The notes under the pieces are model-generated. The model worked only from the letters and a program-made list of their open reading frames with translations, was not told the origin of the DNA and did not search any database. This document shows, piece by piece, positions 51,925 through 61,220 of a stretch of DNA of 64,000 nt. Both the position numbers and the translations under genes were made by a program. The stretch covers positions 1 to 64,000 of the forward strand of contig JACPOI010000036.1 of assembly GCA_016185015.1 (NCBI GenBank), given 5' to 3'. Position 1 is the stretch's first letter, and every line of letters begins with the position of its first letter. Origin of the DNA: Burkholderiales bacterium. GTDB lineage: Bacteria > Pseudomonadota > Gammaproteobacteria > Burkholderiales > Burkholderiaceae_C.

Positions 51925-52341
51925 ATGAATCCCCACGAGTTCAACCAGCGTGCCGCGGCCATGCTGCCGGGCCACCTTGGCATCGTCATCACCCGCGTGG
52001 AGCCGGGTGAGGTGCACGCGGAGATGCGGGTGCGGCACGAGCTGATGGCACCCAACGGTTTCCTGCACGCGGGCAGCGTGGTGACGCTGGCCGACACCAG
52101 CGCGGGCTGCGGCGCGCTCGCCAGCCTGCCCGAGGGGGCCAACGGCTTCACCACCATCGAGCTCAAGTCCAACCACCTGGGTACCGTGCGCGACGGGGTG
52201 GTGCAAAGCGTGGCCAAGGCCGTGCACCTCGGTCGCACCACCCAGGTCTGGGACGCCACGGTGACGCACCGCGAAAGCGGCAAGACACTGGCGCTGTTCC
52301 GCTGCACGCAGATGGTGCTCTACCCCAAGGTCGTTGCTTGA
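51925..52341 (+). CDS. PaaI-family hot-dog thioesterase
   Basis: A 138-residue hot-dog protein with the PaaI signature APNGFLHAGSVVTLADTSAG and VRHELM at the other side of the active site. These enzymes hydrolyse aryl- or acyl-CoA thioesters. Its stop overlaps the probable TTG start of the next gene. Confidence 0.9.
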   Translation: MNPHEFNQRAAAMLPGHLGIVITRVEPGEVHAEMRVRHELMAPNGFLHAGSVVTLADTSAGCGALASLPEGANGFTTIELKSNHLGTVRDGVVQSVAKAVHLGRTTQVWDATVTHRESGKTLALFRCTQMVLYPKVVA

Positions 52342-53048
52342 GCCTGCCACGGTCCATCGCGGGTGTCGATGGATGCCCGGCGGGCTGGTATGCCGTGCAT
52401 CTGCCTGCGGATGGCCAGGTGATCGAGGGCCGCGTGTTTGCGCGCTTTGCTGATTTGCTGCAGGCCTGCCCGGCGCCGGCCTGCATGGCGGTGGATATCC
52501 CGATCGGTCTGGGTGAGTCCGGCGAGCGCGCCTGTGACCAGGCCGCGCGTCGCCTGCTCGGGCCGCGCGCCAGCTCGGTGTTTGCGGCCCCGCTGCGCGG
52601 CGTCCTGGGTGCGACCAGCCACGCGCAGGCCTCGGCGCGCCGTCAGGCCATCGAGGGCAAGGGCATGTCCATCCAGGCCTACAACATCCTGCGCAAGGTC
52701 GAAGAGGTCGACGCTGCCTTGCGCGCCTCGGCCGCGCAGGCGCAGCGGGTCCATGAGGTCCATCCCGAGGTCTGCTTCATGCAGATGAACGAGGGCCAGC
52801 CGCTGGCCCATGGCAAGAAGAGCGCCGAAGGGCGCGCGTTGCGCATCAGCCTGCTGGCGCCGCATTTTCCGGATCAGGCGCAGCGATTGCTGGACGAGTT
52901 TCCCCGGCGGGAGGTGCAGGCCGACGACGTGCTGGACGCACTGGCCTGCCTGTGGACCGCGCGGCGCCTGGCGCTGGCGCGGGCGATCAGCCTGCCGGCT
53001 ACGCAGCCCCATGATGCCTGCGGCCTGCGCATGGCCATCCACTACTGA
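52338..53048 (+). CDS. DUF429-domain protein
   Basis: A 236-residue protein with a DUF429 ribonuclease-H-like fold (SIAGVDGCPAGWYAVHLP; ACMAVDIPIGLGESGERACD; VHEVHPEVCFMQMN; DDVLDALACLWTAR). Acidic residues suggest a nuclease-like active site, but no function is established. The apparent start is TTG, overlapping the thioesterase stop (TTGA). Its end overlaps the convergent YqjK-like gene by 7 bp. Confidence 0.8.
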   Translation: MSLPRSIAGVDGCPAGWYAVHLPADGQVIEGRVFARFADLLQACPAPACMAVDIPIGLGESGERACDQAARRLLGPRASSVFAAPLRGVLGATSHAQASARRQAIEGKGMSIQAYNILRKVEEVDAALRASAAQAQRVHEVHPEVCFMQMNEGQPLAHGKKSAEGRALRISLLAPHFPDQAQRLLDEFPRREVQADDVLDALACLWTARRLALARAISLPATQPHDACGLRMAIHY

Positions 53049-53347
53049 GGCTTGGCGGGGCCCTGAAGCCAGTCGCGCAGCCGCAGGTAGAGCTGCCAGC
53101 CGCCCAGCAGGCGGGGCAGCCAGCGCAGGATGATGCGTGGGCGCCTGAACACCAGCAGCCCCAGCCCGGCCAGTGACCAGACCGGATGCCGGCGCAGCCA
53201 GTGCCCCCCGGCGCGCAGCTGATCGGCCAGCGCCAGCGGCGATTGCAGGGCCCCGGCCTGCTGGGCCAGCGTCTTGCGCAACGCGGCGCTGCGCAGCAGC
53301 AGTTGCTGCTGTCGCTGCAGGAGCAGCTGGTGTTGTCGCCGGTGCAT
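53042..53347 (-). CDS. YqjK-like protein
   Basis: A 101-residue basic protein, Gln/Arg-rich at its N-terminus (MHRRQHQLLLQRQQQLLLRS), with a hydrophobic segment (WSLAGLGLLVFRRPR). By composition and as the third gene after YqjD- and YqjE-like genes it matches YqjK. The role is unknown, probably envelope-related. Confidence 0.7.
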   Translation of the reverse strand: MHRRQHQLLLQRQQQLLLRSAALRKTLAQQAGALQSPLALADQLRAGGHWLRRHPVWSLAGLGLLVFRRPRIILRWLPRLLGGWQLYLRLRDWLQGPAKPQ

Positions 53348-53369
53348 GGTGCGGGCGCCGGGGCCGGGC

Positions 53370-53756
53370 CTATTCGCCCGTATCCAGACCGGCACGGTCG
53401 CGCCCGAGTTCGGCCACGCTGCTGTTGAACAGGCCACCGGGGCTTTGCAACCGGGTGCGGGCCATGAACAGCACGGCGATGCCGGCACCCAGGAACAGCA
53501 GCGTGAGCGTGCCCAGGGCCAGCAGGCGGTGGCTGTCCCAGAACAGCACGACGATGAAAGCGCAGAGCAGCAAGGCGCCCAGGCCCAGCAGCAGCAGGGC
53601 CAGCCCGGCCCAGAGCAGGCCGTCGAACAGCCGCAGTTTCTCCTGCTCGATCTCGTTGCTCAGCAGGGCCAGCCGCACCTGCAGGGCTTCCACTGCCGTG
53701 CCCAGCAACTGGCGCAGGGAGGCGAAAACCCCCGGTTCCTTGGCAGCTTCGCTCAT
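53370..53756 (-). CDS. YqjE-like (phage holin family fold) membrane protein
   Basis: A 128-residue protein with an amphipathic N-terminal half (LRQLLGTAVEALQVRLALLS) and two membrane helices (LLWAGLALLLLGLGALLLCA; LLALGTLTLLFLGAGIAVLF). The YqjE family is grouped with phage holin fold proteins in databases but is a chromosomal envelope protein. It lies between YqjD- and YqjK-like genes. Confidence 0.8.
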   Translation of the reverse strand: MSEAAKEPGVFASLRQLLGTAVEALQVRLALLSNEIEQEKLRLFDGLLWAGLALLLLGLGALLLCAFIVVLFWDSHRLLALGTLTLLFLGAGIAVLFMARTRLQSPGGLFNSSVAELGRDRAGLDTGE

Positions 53757-53769
53757 GGCAGGCCCGCGC

Positions 53770-54081
53770 TCAGCGGCGTGCGACCAGCAGGCCGACCACC
53801 AGACCGATGGCGGCAGCGATGCCGATGGATTTCCAGGGGTTCTCGTGCACGAACTCGTCTGTGGCGTGGCCCACGGCCTTGAGCCGGGCGGCGGCTTCGT
53901 CCTGCAGGCTGGCCAGTTCGGCGCGCGCCGCCTGCAGCCGCTCCCGGATGCGGCTGCGCACTTCGGCGGTGCCGTTGCCGACCTGATCGGCCGTCATGCG
54001 CAGCAGCTCCTCGGCATCGGCGATGACCAGCTGGAGGTCGTGGAGCAACTTGTCCCGTTGGGGCGCGGTGGATTCAAACAT
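53770..54081 (-). CDS. DUF883 / YqjD-ElaB family protein
   Basis: A 103-residue protein, helical with heptad-like repeats (LLHDLQLVIADAEELLRMTA; LQAARAELASLQDEAAARLK), then the ENPWKSIGIAAAIGLVVGLL membrane anchor. YqjD/ElaB proteins are inner-membrane proteins that associate with ribosomes in stationary phase. First gene of the three-gene cluster. Confidence 0.88.
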   Translation of the reverse strand: MFESTAPQRDKLLHDLQLVIADAEELLRMTADQVGNGTAEVRSRIRERLQAARAELASLQDEAAARLKAVGHATDEFVHENPWKSIGIAAAIGLVVGLLVARR

Positions 54082-54215
54082 GGCATCTCTCCCTTGTGGT
54101 CGACATGACCGAGAGACAGGATAGCCCTCTCACGGCGGAATGCAATCACTGCTTGCGCAGGGGGAAAGATCCCCAGGGGCGTGCCAGACGCGGCGGGCAG
54201 AGCGCCGCGCAAGGC

Positions 54216-55925
54216 TCAGAGTGTCACGACCCGGTTGCGCCCCAGCTGTTTGGCCGTGTACAGGGCCTTGTCGGCACGTGCCAACACCTCGGTGGCGGCC
54301 GCGTCGGTTGCGTGAGCGCAGCTCAGGCCCAGGCTGACGGTGATATGGTCCACCACCGGGAAGCGGGTGTCGGCCACGGCCCGCCTGATCTTCTCGGCCA
54401 CGGCCAGGCCTTCGGCTTCGCTCTGGAGGTCGGGCAGCAGCACGACGAACTCCTCGCCACCGTAACGCGCCACGAAGTCGGTGATGCGCGTGCACTGGCC
54501 CAGCAGGCGGCCCAGCTGGCGCAGTACCTCGTCGCCGGCCTGGTGGCCGTGGCTGTCGTTGATCTGCTTGAAGTGATCGGCATCGATGAGGATCAGGCCG
54601 AAGCCGCGGCCGCTGCGTTTGAGCAGTTGCTGGCTTTCGAGCAGGCGGCTGTCGAAACGACGGCGGTTGTTCAGTCCGGTGAGGGCGTCGATGGTGGCCA
54701 GGCGCTCGAGTTCCTGGTTGGCCTGGGAGAGGGCTTCGGTGCGTTCTGCGACCTGTTGTTCCAGCGTGGCGTTGAGCGTTTCGAGCGCGTGTTCATGCTC
54801 CAGCAAGGTTTCGGTCATGGACTGGATGGAGCGACTCAGCTGCCCGATTTCCTGCACCGCATCACCCGCCGGATAGACCGGGGCTGCATCACGGCGCTCG
54901 ACATGGCGCACCGCCTCGACCAATTGCTCGATGGGGCGACTGATGCGGGTGGCAAAGCGGTAGGCGATGGCGGCAAAGACCAGGGCCATCAGCAGGCCGA
55001 GCAGCAGCAGCCGGTTGCGCAGGGTCTCGATCGGTTGCAGGGCGGCTGCGAGCGGCTGGCGCAGGACGATCTGCCAGCCCAGGTCGGTGCTGGTTTCGGC
55101 CTGCACCCGCACGACGCTGGTGAGGTAGTCCTGGCCGTCGTTCCAGCGCAGGGTCTCGAACTGGGCTAGGCCCCCCGTTCGCGCCGGCAGCTGCAGCCGG
55201 CCGATCTGCTGGTAGGGGTAGAGGATGTTGCCGGCACGATCGGCGATCAGGACTTCGACCTTGGCCTGCGTGCTGCTCTGGCTGACCACGGAGTCGACCG
55301 TCTGCGTGATCCTGGACCAGTGCACATGCGCGCCCAGTACCCCGCGCAAGCGTCCCTGGTCGTCCAGTATCGGAGCGGCAAAGTCGATGAAGCGCGCGGG
55401 CTCGTCCGTGCGCTGCTGCGGCATGAGCTTGGCCAGCAGCAGGGCTTCGTGCACATCCCCCATGTGGGGACCGTTGCGCGCCGCCTGGAACCAGGGGCGC
55501 TGGCTCACGTCCATGCCCAGCAGCAGCCCGCCGGTGGCCTGCAGGACCCGGCCCTGGGGGTCGGTCACGCCGATCCAGGCGTATTCCCGACTGGCCTGCT
55601 GGCGCAGTTGCAGGGCGCGGCGCATGTCCGCGCCCTGGAGGTCGCCGCGCATGAAGAAGGGAGACTGACGCAGCAGCCGGATCTCGGTGTCGCGCTCGCG
55701 CAGGTTGGTGGCCAGCAGGTCGGCGGCGGAACGTGCGCTGCTGTAGAGCGACAGGCCGCCGAAGGTGGCCAGTTCCTGGGTTGCGATCTTGCCGACATAG
55801 ATGCCGGCGCTCAGCAGCGTGAGCAGCGACAGCCCGCCGAACCAGAGGGTCAGCTGCCCGCGCAAACTGCTCAGGCTGCGGAAGAAACCTTGCGGGGTGG
55901 GCATGGGGTGGCGATCCAGAGGCAT
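54216..55925 (-). CDS. Membrane diguanylate cyclase with periplasmic Cache domain
   Basis: A 569-residue protein: TM1 about 28-48, a double-Cache sensor (QASREYAWIGVTDPQGRVLQ, GMDVSQRPWFQAARNGPHMG), TM2 about 300-320, HAMP, a coiled-coil linker rich in Glu/Gln and a GGDEF domain with GGEEF at 489-493. An RITD I-site five residues before it predicts product inhibition by cyclic di-GMP. Start 55925 or 55904 (MPTPQG). Confidence 0.92.
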   Translation of the reverse strand: MPLDRHPMPTPQGFFRSLSSLRGQLTLWFGGLSLLTLLSAGIYVGKIATQELATFGGLSLYSSARSAADLLATNLRERDTEIRLLRQSPFFMRGDLQGADMRRALQLRQQASREYAWIGVTDPQGRVLQATGGLLLGMDVSQRPWFQAARNGPHMGDVHEALLLAKLMPQQRTDEPARFIDFAAPILDDQGRLRGVLGAHVHWSRITQTVDSVVSQSSTQAKVEVLIADRAGNILYPYQQIGRLQLPARTGGLAQFETLRWNDGQDYLTSVVRVQAETSTDLGWQIVLRQPLAAALQPIETLRNRLLLLGLLMALVFAAIAYRFATRISRPIEQLVEAVRHVERRDAAPVYPAGDAVQEIGQLSRSIQSMTETLLEHEHALETLNATLEQQVAERTEALSQANQELERLATIDALTGLNNRRRFDSRLLESQQLLKRSGRGFGLILIDADHFKQINDSHGHQAGDEVLRQLGRLLGQCTRITDFVARYGGEEFVVLLPDLQSEAEGLAVAEKIRRAVADTRFPVVDHITVSLGLSCAHATDAAATEVLARADKALYTAKQLGRNRVVTL

Positions 55926-56051
55926 AAGCTGTCTGCCGGGCAGTGTATGTCGAAATGCGGGGGCACTGCGCATCACCCCTGTAGGACAATCTCCCCGGCG
56001 ACCGGCGCCGTCCGTCAGGGGCGAGGCCGAATTTTCAAGAGAGGTTCAATC

Positions 56052-56450
56052 ATGGCGACAGGCCTGTTTTCCGTGCTGCGACTGGTGCCCTGGGGCGAGG
56101 TGATCCGCAACGCCCCCAAGGTGGCTGAAGGGGCGAAGGGTCTCTGGGACAAGGTCTCGGGCCGGCCGGTGCCTGCGCCGCCGCCCGTGGACGACAAGGT
56201 GCAGGGCCAGCTGCAGGCCGAGGCCCACGCGATTGCGAAGCTGCGCTCGGAACTGCAGGCCACTGAAACCGCGGTGTCCGAACTGCAGGCGCAGATGCTG
56301 GCGGCCACCGAGCTGATCAACGACCTGGCCGACCAGAACGCCCAGCTGGTGCAGGGCGTGGAAGCCCTGCGCCGGCGCCTGCTCTGGCTGGCCGCTGTCA
56401 CCGTGCTGCTGGGCGCAGCCGCCGTGGCCGCACTGCTGCTGCGCGGCTGA
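56052..56450 (+). CDS. Coiled-coil protein with C-terminal membrane anchor
   Basis: A 132-residue protein: N-terminal part WGEVIRNAPKVAEGAKGLWD, a central coiled coil (LQAEAHAIAKLRSELQATET, ELQAQMLAATELINDLADQN), then a C-terminal membrane helix (LLWLAAVTVLLGAAAVAALL). No known function. Probably a tail-anchored inner-membrane protein. Confidence 0.75.
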   Translation: MATGLFSVLRLVPWGEVIRNAPKVAEGAKGLWDKVSGRPVPAPPPVDDKVQGQLQAEAHAIAKLRSELQATETAVSELQAQMLAATELINDLADQNAQLVQGVEALRRRLLWLAAVTVLLGAAAVAALLLRG

Positions 56451-56467
56451 AACGGGCGTGCGCGGCC

Positions 56468-57787
56468 TCAGCCCGGCCGGCCGTCCGCCCGTGGCCGGCC
56501 GAACCAGCCGCCGTAGCGCAGGGCCCAGCCCGTGGTGGCGGCGGTCCAGGCCAGCACGGCCAGCAGCGTGAGGGCCGTGACGACGCTGGTTTGGGCGGTG
56601 GGCCACAGCGCGGCCAGCACGCGCAACAGCACGGCGACCTGCAGCAGCCAGTAGAGGGCCCAGGCCGTGTTGTCGGCCGCCAGCGGGCGGCCGCCGTGGC
56701 CGCTGCTCACGCGCGTGGCCATGGCGATCAGCGTGGCGCCCAGGTAACCCATGGTCAGCGCGTGCAGCGGCGCCAGGCCGAGGGAGAGTTCGTGGCCGCT
56801 CAAGGCCATGAGCGTGTGCGACGCTGCATTCAGGGCGTAGGCCAGGCCCAGCCAGAAGAAGCCGCCATGCAACATGGCCAGCAAGCGGATCTTCAGGCTC
56901 TGCACCAGGCCCCAGCGTACCGCCAGCCACAGCAGCAGAACGCTGGCGGGAATTTCCACCGCCACCTGCAGCCAGCGCACAGCGGCGGGCAGAGGCCACC
57001 ACCAGGGCTCCACCAGGGCCGGCAGCAGTTCGAACCACAGCAGGCCCAGCAGCACCCACAGCAGCCAGGTGGGGCTCCAGGCGTCGAGCCGCGGCACGGC
57101 ACTGGCGCCGAAGAAGGGGATCATGCGGTGCGAGACCGCGGCGAACACGGAGGCGGCAAAGCCCCACAGCGCAAGCTGGGTGGCCGAACGCAGCAGCGGC
57201 TCCAGGTCCAGCGCCAGCGCTGCAGTGGCCAGCCAGAGTGCGAGCGCGCCCACGCCACAGGCCACGGCCACCACGCCGGGGTGCAGGCGGTCGTCCATGC
57301 GGCTGCGGCGCACCAGGCCCATGAACATCCAGCTGATGTGGCTCCAGCCGATGGCCACCAGCGCCAGGCCGGTGGCGGCCAGCAGGCCGTGCAGGTGAAA
57401 GCCGGTGATGGCCAGGGCCCAGCCGAGCAGCATGAGCACCACGGGGCGCAGCAGGCGCTGTGCCTTCTGCTCGCCCAGGCCCAGCCACTTCGGGCCGGCG
57501 GTGAACAGGAAACCCGCCATGAACAGGGGCATGAAACCCTGGCTCATGAGCAGGGCGTGGGCGGCGGGCGGCGGCACGGCCCAGGCGGGTGAGAGGCCCC
57601 AGGCGCGCGCCAGCAGCACGGCGCACCACCAGAGCGCGCTCGTCGCCAGCATGAGAGCGGCCGCGAAGAAGCCGAGGCGGTGCGGTGCCGCCAGCAGCCA
57701 GGCGGCGCGCCAGGGTGTGGGGGGCTGCGGGCCGCGGGGGCGGCGCGGCGGTGGCCCGTCGGGCGGGCGGATCGGGATCGTTTTCAC
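56468..57787 (-). CDS. NnrS-family membrane protein, second copy
   Basis: A 439-residue protein with about 12 helices, related to NnrS (FFAAALMLATSALWWCAVLL; FTAGPKWLGLG; SHRMIPFFGASAVPRLDAWS; LHALTMGYLGATLIAMATRV). The His-containing motifs differ from those of the copy at 23648. It may serve another branch of the response to nitrosative stress. It lies 14 bp after the nitronate monooxygenase-like gene on the same strand; no clear NsrR site was found upstream. Confidence 0.85.
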   Translation of the reverse strand: MKTIPIRPPDGPPPRRPRGPQPPTPWRAAWLLAAPHRLGFFAAALMLATSALWWCAVLLARAWGLSPAWAVPPPAAHALLMSQGFMPLFMAGFLFTAGPKWLGLGEQKAQRLLRPVVLMLLGWALAITGFHLHGLLAATGLALVAIGWSHISWMFMGLVRRSRMDDRLHPGVVAVACGVGALALWLATAALALDLEPLLRSATQLALWGFAASVFAAVSHRMIPFFGASAVPRLDAWSPTWLLWVLLGLLWFELLPALVEPWWWPLPAAVRWLQVAVEIPASVLLLWLAVRWGLVQSLKIRLLAMLHGGFFWLGLAYALNAASHTLMALSGHELSLGLAPLHALTMGYLGATLIAMATRVSSGHGGRPLAADNTAWALYWLLQVAVLLRVLAALWPTAQTSVVTALTLLAVLAWTAATTGWALRYGGWFGRPRADGRPG

Positions 57788-57801
57788 GATGCCGCGCGCA
57801 T

Positions 57802-59025
57802 TCAGGCGGGGACCAGCGCCTCCTGGCGCGTCAGCAGGCGTTCCACCAGATCGCGCACGCTGCGGATCTGCGCGCCGAAGGGCAGGGCCCCCACGCCGCG
57901 GAAGAACAGGCCTTTTTTCACATCACCGCGCAGGGCGGCGGCGAGCTGGTTGTCGATGCAGAACTGGCCCCAGCCGGGCAGGCCGTCGCGCAGGCCGCAC
58001 TGGGCCAGGCAGTCGAAGCTCTTGGTGCAGCGGTTCTTGTGGTGCACCACGGCCTGCAGCTTGTGCTCGATCTTCAGGTAGGCGCGCAGCCAGGGGGTGG
58101 CCACCGCGCGTGCGGGCAGGCCGGCGACGCTGGTGAACTCCAGCATCTCGTCTTCCTTGGCCTCGGCGAGGATGCGCTTGAACTCGGGGTGCGCGTCGCC
58201 TTCGCTGGTGACGGCAAAGGGCGTACCCAGCTGCACGCCCGCGGCGCCCAGGGCTTGCAGGCGCGCGATGTCGGCATGCGTGCGGATGCCGCCGGCGGCG
58301 ATCAGCGGGATCTCCTGCTCGATGCCGGCGCTGCGCAGGAAGGAGAGCGACTGCGGAATCACGTTCTCGAAATCGAAGCGCGGGTCGTTGAGGTCGGCAA
58401 TCTTGGCCGCGCCCAGGTGACCACCGGCCAGGCGCGGGTGCTCGATGACGATGGCGTCGGGCAGGCGCTTCTTCCGCTCCCACTTCTTCACGATGAGCTG
58501 TACACCGCGCGCGTCCGAGAGGATGGGGATGAGTGCGGCCTTGGGATGGTCCTGCGCCAGGTCGGGCAGGTCCAGCGGCAGGCCGGCGCCCACGACCACG
58601 GCGTCGATGCCGGCTTCCAGGGCGGTGGTGACGGAATGTGCGTATTCGCTCACGGCGCGCATGACGTTGATGGCCAGCAGGCCGCGGCCTTGCGAGAGCT
58701 CGCGCGCGGCCTGGATCTCGCGGCGCAGGGCGACCAGGTTGGCGGCGTCGATGGCGATCCGGGCGTCCTCGCCGGCTTCCAGGTGGCCGGTGGCGGCCAT
58801 CAGGTCCGGGTGGTGGCGGCGCAGGTCCACGGAAGAGAGCGTGCCCACGCCACCGAGCGCAGCCACGCTGCCGGCCAGGCCGTGTGCCGAAACGCCGATG
58901 CCCATGCCGCCTTGCACCAGCGGCAGCAGGGTGCGCCCGCCCAGGGCCAGCGGGCGCAGGCCGCTGCGTGCCAGCCAGAGGGCACTTTCGGCGGGAATGT
59001 GGGGCAGGGGGAGGGGAGCGTTCAT
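57802..59025 (-). CDS. Nitronate monooxygenase family flavoprotein
   Basis: A 407-residue TIM-barrel flavoenzyme (LVQGGMGIGVSAHGLAGSVA; DAVVVGAGLPLDLPDLAQDH; PLIAAGGIRTHADIARLQAL; GAAGVQLGTPFAVT). It belongs to the NMO/FabK group that uses FMN. It differs from FabK by a C-terminal extension with several cysteines (KNRCTKSFDCLAQCGL). Nitronate detoxification would fit its pairing with NnrS; substrate unproven. Confidence 0.82.
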   Translation of the reverse strand: MNAPLPLPHIPAESALWLARSGLRPLALGGRTLLPLVQGGMGIGVSAHGLAGSVAALGGVGTLSSVDLRRHHPDLMAATGHLEAGEDARIAIDAANLVALRREIQAARELSQGRGLLAINVMRAVSEYAHSVTTALEAGIDAVVVGAGLPLDLPDLAQDHPKAALIPILSDARGVQLIVKKWERKKRLPDAIVIEHPRLAGGHLGAAKIADLNDPRFDFENVIPQSLSFLRSAGIEQEIPLIAAGGIRTHADIARLQALGAAGVQLGTPFAVTSEGDAHPEFKRILAEAKEDEMLEFTSVAGLPARAVATPWLRAYLKIEHKLQAVVHHKNRCTKSFDCLAQCGLRDGLPGWGQFCIDNQLAAALRGDVKKGLFFRGVGALPFGAQIRSVRDLVERLLTRQEALVPA

Positions 59026-59114
59026 GACGGGCAGGCCGCCACGGCGGCCAGGAAAAAGACCAGCCGCCAGCTTAAGGACGATGCCCGTGTCGTGTTTTGC
59101 GCTGTGTCAAGAAA

Positions 59115-60656
59115 TCAGCGCAGGCGCAGCGGCGCGCTGCCCAGGCGGTAGCCGCCCACGTTGCCGGCCAATTGGCGGGCCTGCTGCTCCAGGGCCTGGG
59201 CCGAGGCGGCCGAGCGGTCCAGCACGGCGGCGTTGTTGCTGACCATCTGCTCCAGCTGGGTGATGGCGTCCTGCAGCTGGCTGAAGCCCTGGTCCTGCGC
59301 CTGGCCGTCGCGTGTGATCTGCGCCATGGTCTCGGCCACCTGGCGCACCTGCCCCACCACCTCCTGCATGGTGCGGCCGGCCTGCTCGACCAGCTTGCCG
59401 CCTTCGGCCACGCTGCCGACCGAGGCATCGATGAGCTGCTTGATCTCCTTGGCCGCAGCGGCGCTGCGCCCGGCCAGGCTACGCACCTCACTGGCGACCA
59501 CGGCGAAGCCGCGGCCCTGCTCACCGGCACGCGCGGCTTCGACGGCGGCGTTGAGCGCGAGGATGTTGGTCTGGAAGGCGATGCCGTCGATCACACCGAT
59601 GATGTCGGCGATGCGGGCAGACGATTTGCGGATGTCCTGCATGGTGTCCACCACCTTGCCGACCACGGCGCCGCCGCGCTCGGCCACCTTGGCCGCTTCG
59701 GCTGCCAGCGCCTGGGCCTGGCGCCCGCTGTCATGGCTGTGTTTCAGGGTGCCGGCCAGGGCCTGCATGCTGCTCTGCGCCTGTTCCACGCGTGCCGCTT
59801 GCGGGCTGCGCCGGGACTCTTCCTGCTCAGGTGCCGCCAGCGCGCGGGTGCTGCTGGCTAATTCCTCGGCGTCCTGGTGCACCTGCGTGATCAGCTGCTG
59901 CACGCCCTGCTGGATGCGCAGCAGGGCGGCCTGTACCTGGCCGCTTTCGTCGTGTGTGCGCGCTTCGATCGGGGCGTCGAGCTCGCCTGCTGCCAGCTGT
60001 TGCGCCGCGCGCAGGTTCTCGCGCAGGCCGCGCGCGAGCGGCAGCAGCAGCCACAGGCCCCAGAGCGCTGCCAGCAGCACGGCGGCCGCGCCGCAGTAGA
60101 GCAGCAGGGTGCGCGCGGCGGCGATGCTGCCGCGCTCCACGCTCTTGCGCTGCAGGGCGGTCAGGGTCTGGATGGACTGCTGCAGCGCGTTGAGTGCGGG
60201 CAGGGTTTCGCCGATGAAGAGCAGCGAGGCTTCGGGCCGCAGGTTTTCCTCGACCAGCTTGACCACACGTTCGGCCGATTCCGCATGGGCGGAGCGGTGG
60301 CGCTTGAGATCGGTCAGCACCTGGGCGTCGCTGCGCGAACCCAGGCGCTCCAGCGTGGTCAGGGCCTGGTCGATCTGCCGGTTGGCGGCGGTCTGCTGCT
60401 CGCGGATCTGGCCGGTGGGGGCGGCGATGGGCGCGGTGATCTGCTGCTGGGTCAGGCGCGAGAGCTGATCGGTGCTGGTGGTGATCTGCAACGCAGCTTC
60501 GGTCTGGGCGCGGTCGCCGGCGCTCATGCGTTCGCTGGCAATGCCGACCTGCTGCAGCTGCTGCAAGGCTAGCAGGGTGAGGCCCGCCAGCAGCAGCAGG
60601 GGCAGGCCCAGGGCCAGCGTGAGGCGGGTCCGGATTTTCCAGTCAGCGATGCGCAT
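59115..60656 (-). CDS. Methyl-accepting chemotaxis protein
   Basis: A 513-residue MCP: TM1 about 12-32, a helical periplasmic domain, TM2 about 172-195, HAMP-like region, then a signalling domain with [20 protein letters not shown]. The methylation helix region ([18 protein letters not shown]) differs strongly from the other MCPs here, and there is no WExF tail. The last gene of a group with a bacteriohemerythrin and another MCP. Confidence 0.9.
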   Translation of the reverse strand: MRIADWKIRTRLTLALGLPLLLLAGLTLLALQQLQQVGIASERMSAGDRAQTEAALQITTSTDQLSRLTQQQITAPIAAPTGQIREQQTAANRQIDQALTTLERLGSRSDAQVLTDLKRHRSAHAESAERVVKLVEENLRPEASLLFIGETLPALNALQQSIQTLTALQRKSVERGSIAAARTLLLYCGAAAVLLAALWGLWLLLPLARGLRENLRAAQQLAAGELDAPIEARTHDESGQVQAALLRIQQGVQQLITQVHQDAEELASSTRALAAPEQEESRRSPQAARVEQAQSSMQALAGTLKHSHDSGRQAQALAAEAAKVAERGGAVVGKVVDTMQDIRKSSARIADIIGVIDGIAFQTNILALNAAVEAARAGEQGRGFAVVASEVRSLAGRSAAAAKEIKQLIDASVGSVAEGGKLVEQAGRTMQEVVGQVRQVAETMAQITRDGQAQDQGFSQLQDAITQLEQMVSNNAAVLDRSAASAQALEQQARQLAGNVGGYRLGSAPLRLR

Positions 60657-60782
60657 GCGGGTTGTCTCCTTGCACGGCCGCGGCCCGGGGGGGCGGTGGC
60701 GGTGGTCGATGCCATGGAACAGCGTTTGGCCCATTGTGGCATCAGCCCGCGCGCCCGGTCCACCCCGCCCGGGGTGCCGGTT

Positions 60783-61208
60783 TCAACCGCGGGGAGAGGT
60801 CGGTGCGCCGGGCTGCCGGCGCATGAAGTCCAGCAGTTCGCGATCGTTGCGGCGGATGTGGATCGACAGCCAGTCGCGCAGCACGCTGGAGAGCTGCGCG
60901 GCCACCGCGATGCTGCCTTCCTGGTAGCGGCGCTGCAGCTTGCCCAGCTGGTCGATGAAGGCCTGGTGGCCGATCTTGTGGCGCTCCAGGTTGGGGAAGC
61001 CGGCCTCGGCCATCACAGCTTCTTCCTTGCGCAGATGCTCGTTCGTGTAGCGGATCAGATCGTCCAGGATGCGGCCCACCACTTCGCGGCCGCGGCCTTC
61101 GGTGGTCGCGTCGTGCAGTTCGTTGACCAGGCGCACGAGGTGTTTGTGGTCGTCATCGATCGGTCCATCGTCGATGACCATGTCCCGGGCCCATTCAAAA
61201 TAAGCCAT
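60783..61208 (-). CDS. Bacteriohemerythrin
   Basis: A 141-residue single-domain hemerythrin: FEWARDMVIDDGPIDDDHKH, RYTNEHLRKEEAVMAEAGFP, ERHKIGHQAFIDQL and WLSIHIRRNDREL supply the five His, one Glu and one Asp ligands of a di-iron O2-binding centre. Encoded between two MCP genes on the same strand, it may deliver or buffer O2 for aerotaxis. Confidence 0.93.
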   Translation of the reverse strand: MAYFEWARDMVIDDGPIDDDHKHLVRLVNELHDATTEGRGREVVGRILDDLIRYTNEHLRKEEAVMAEAGFPNLERHKIGHQAFIDQLGKLQRRYQEGSIAVAAQLSSVLRDWLSIHIRRNDRELLDFMRRQPGAPTSPRG

Positions 61209-61220
61209 GGTGCTGCTGCC

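Noticed and set aside
53370-53756. Holin-fold gene taken as a prophage sign
   Set aside because: It is a YqjE-type chromosomal gene between YqjD- and YqjK-like genes. No other phage gene is nearby.
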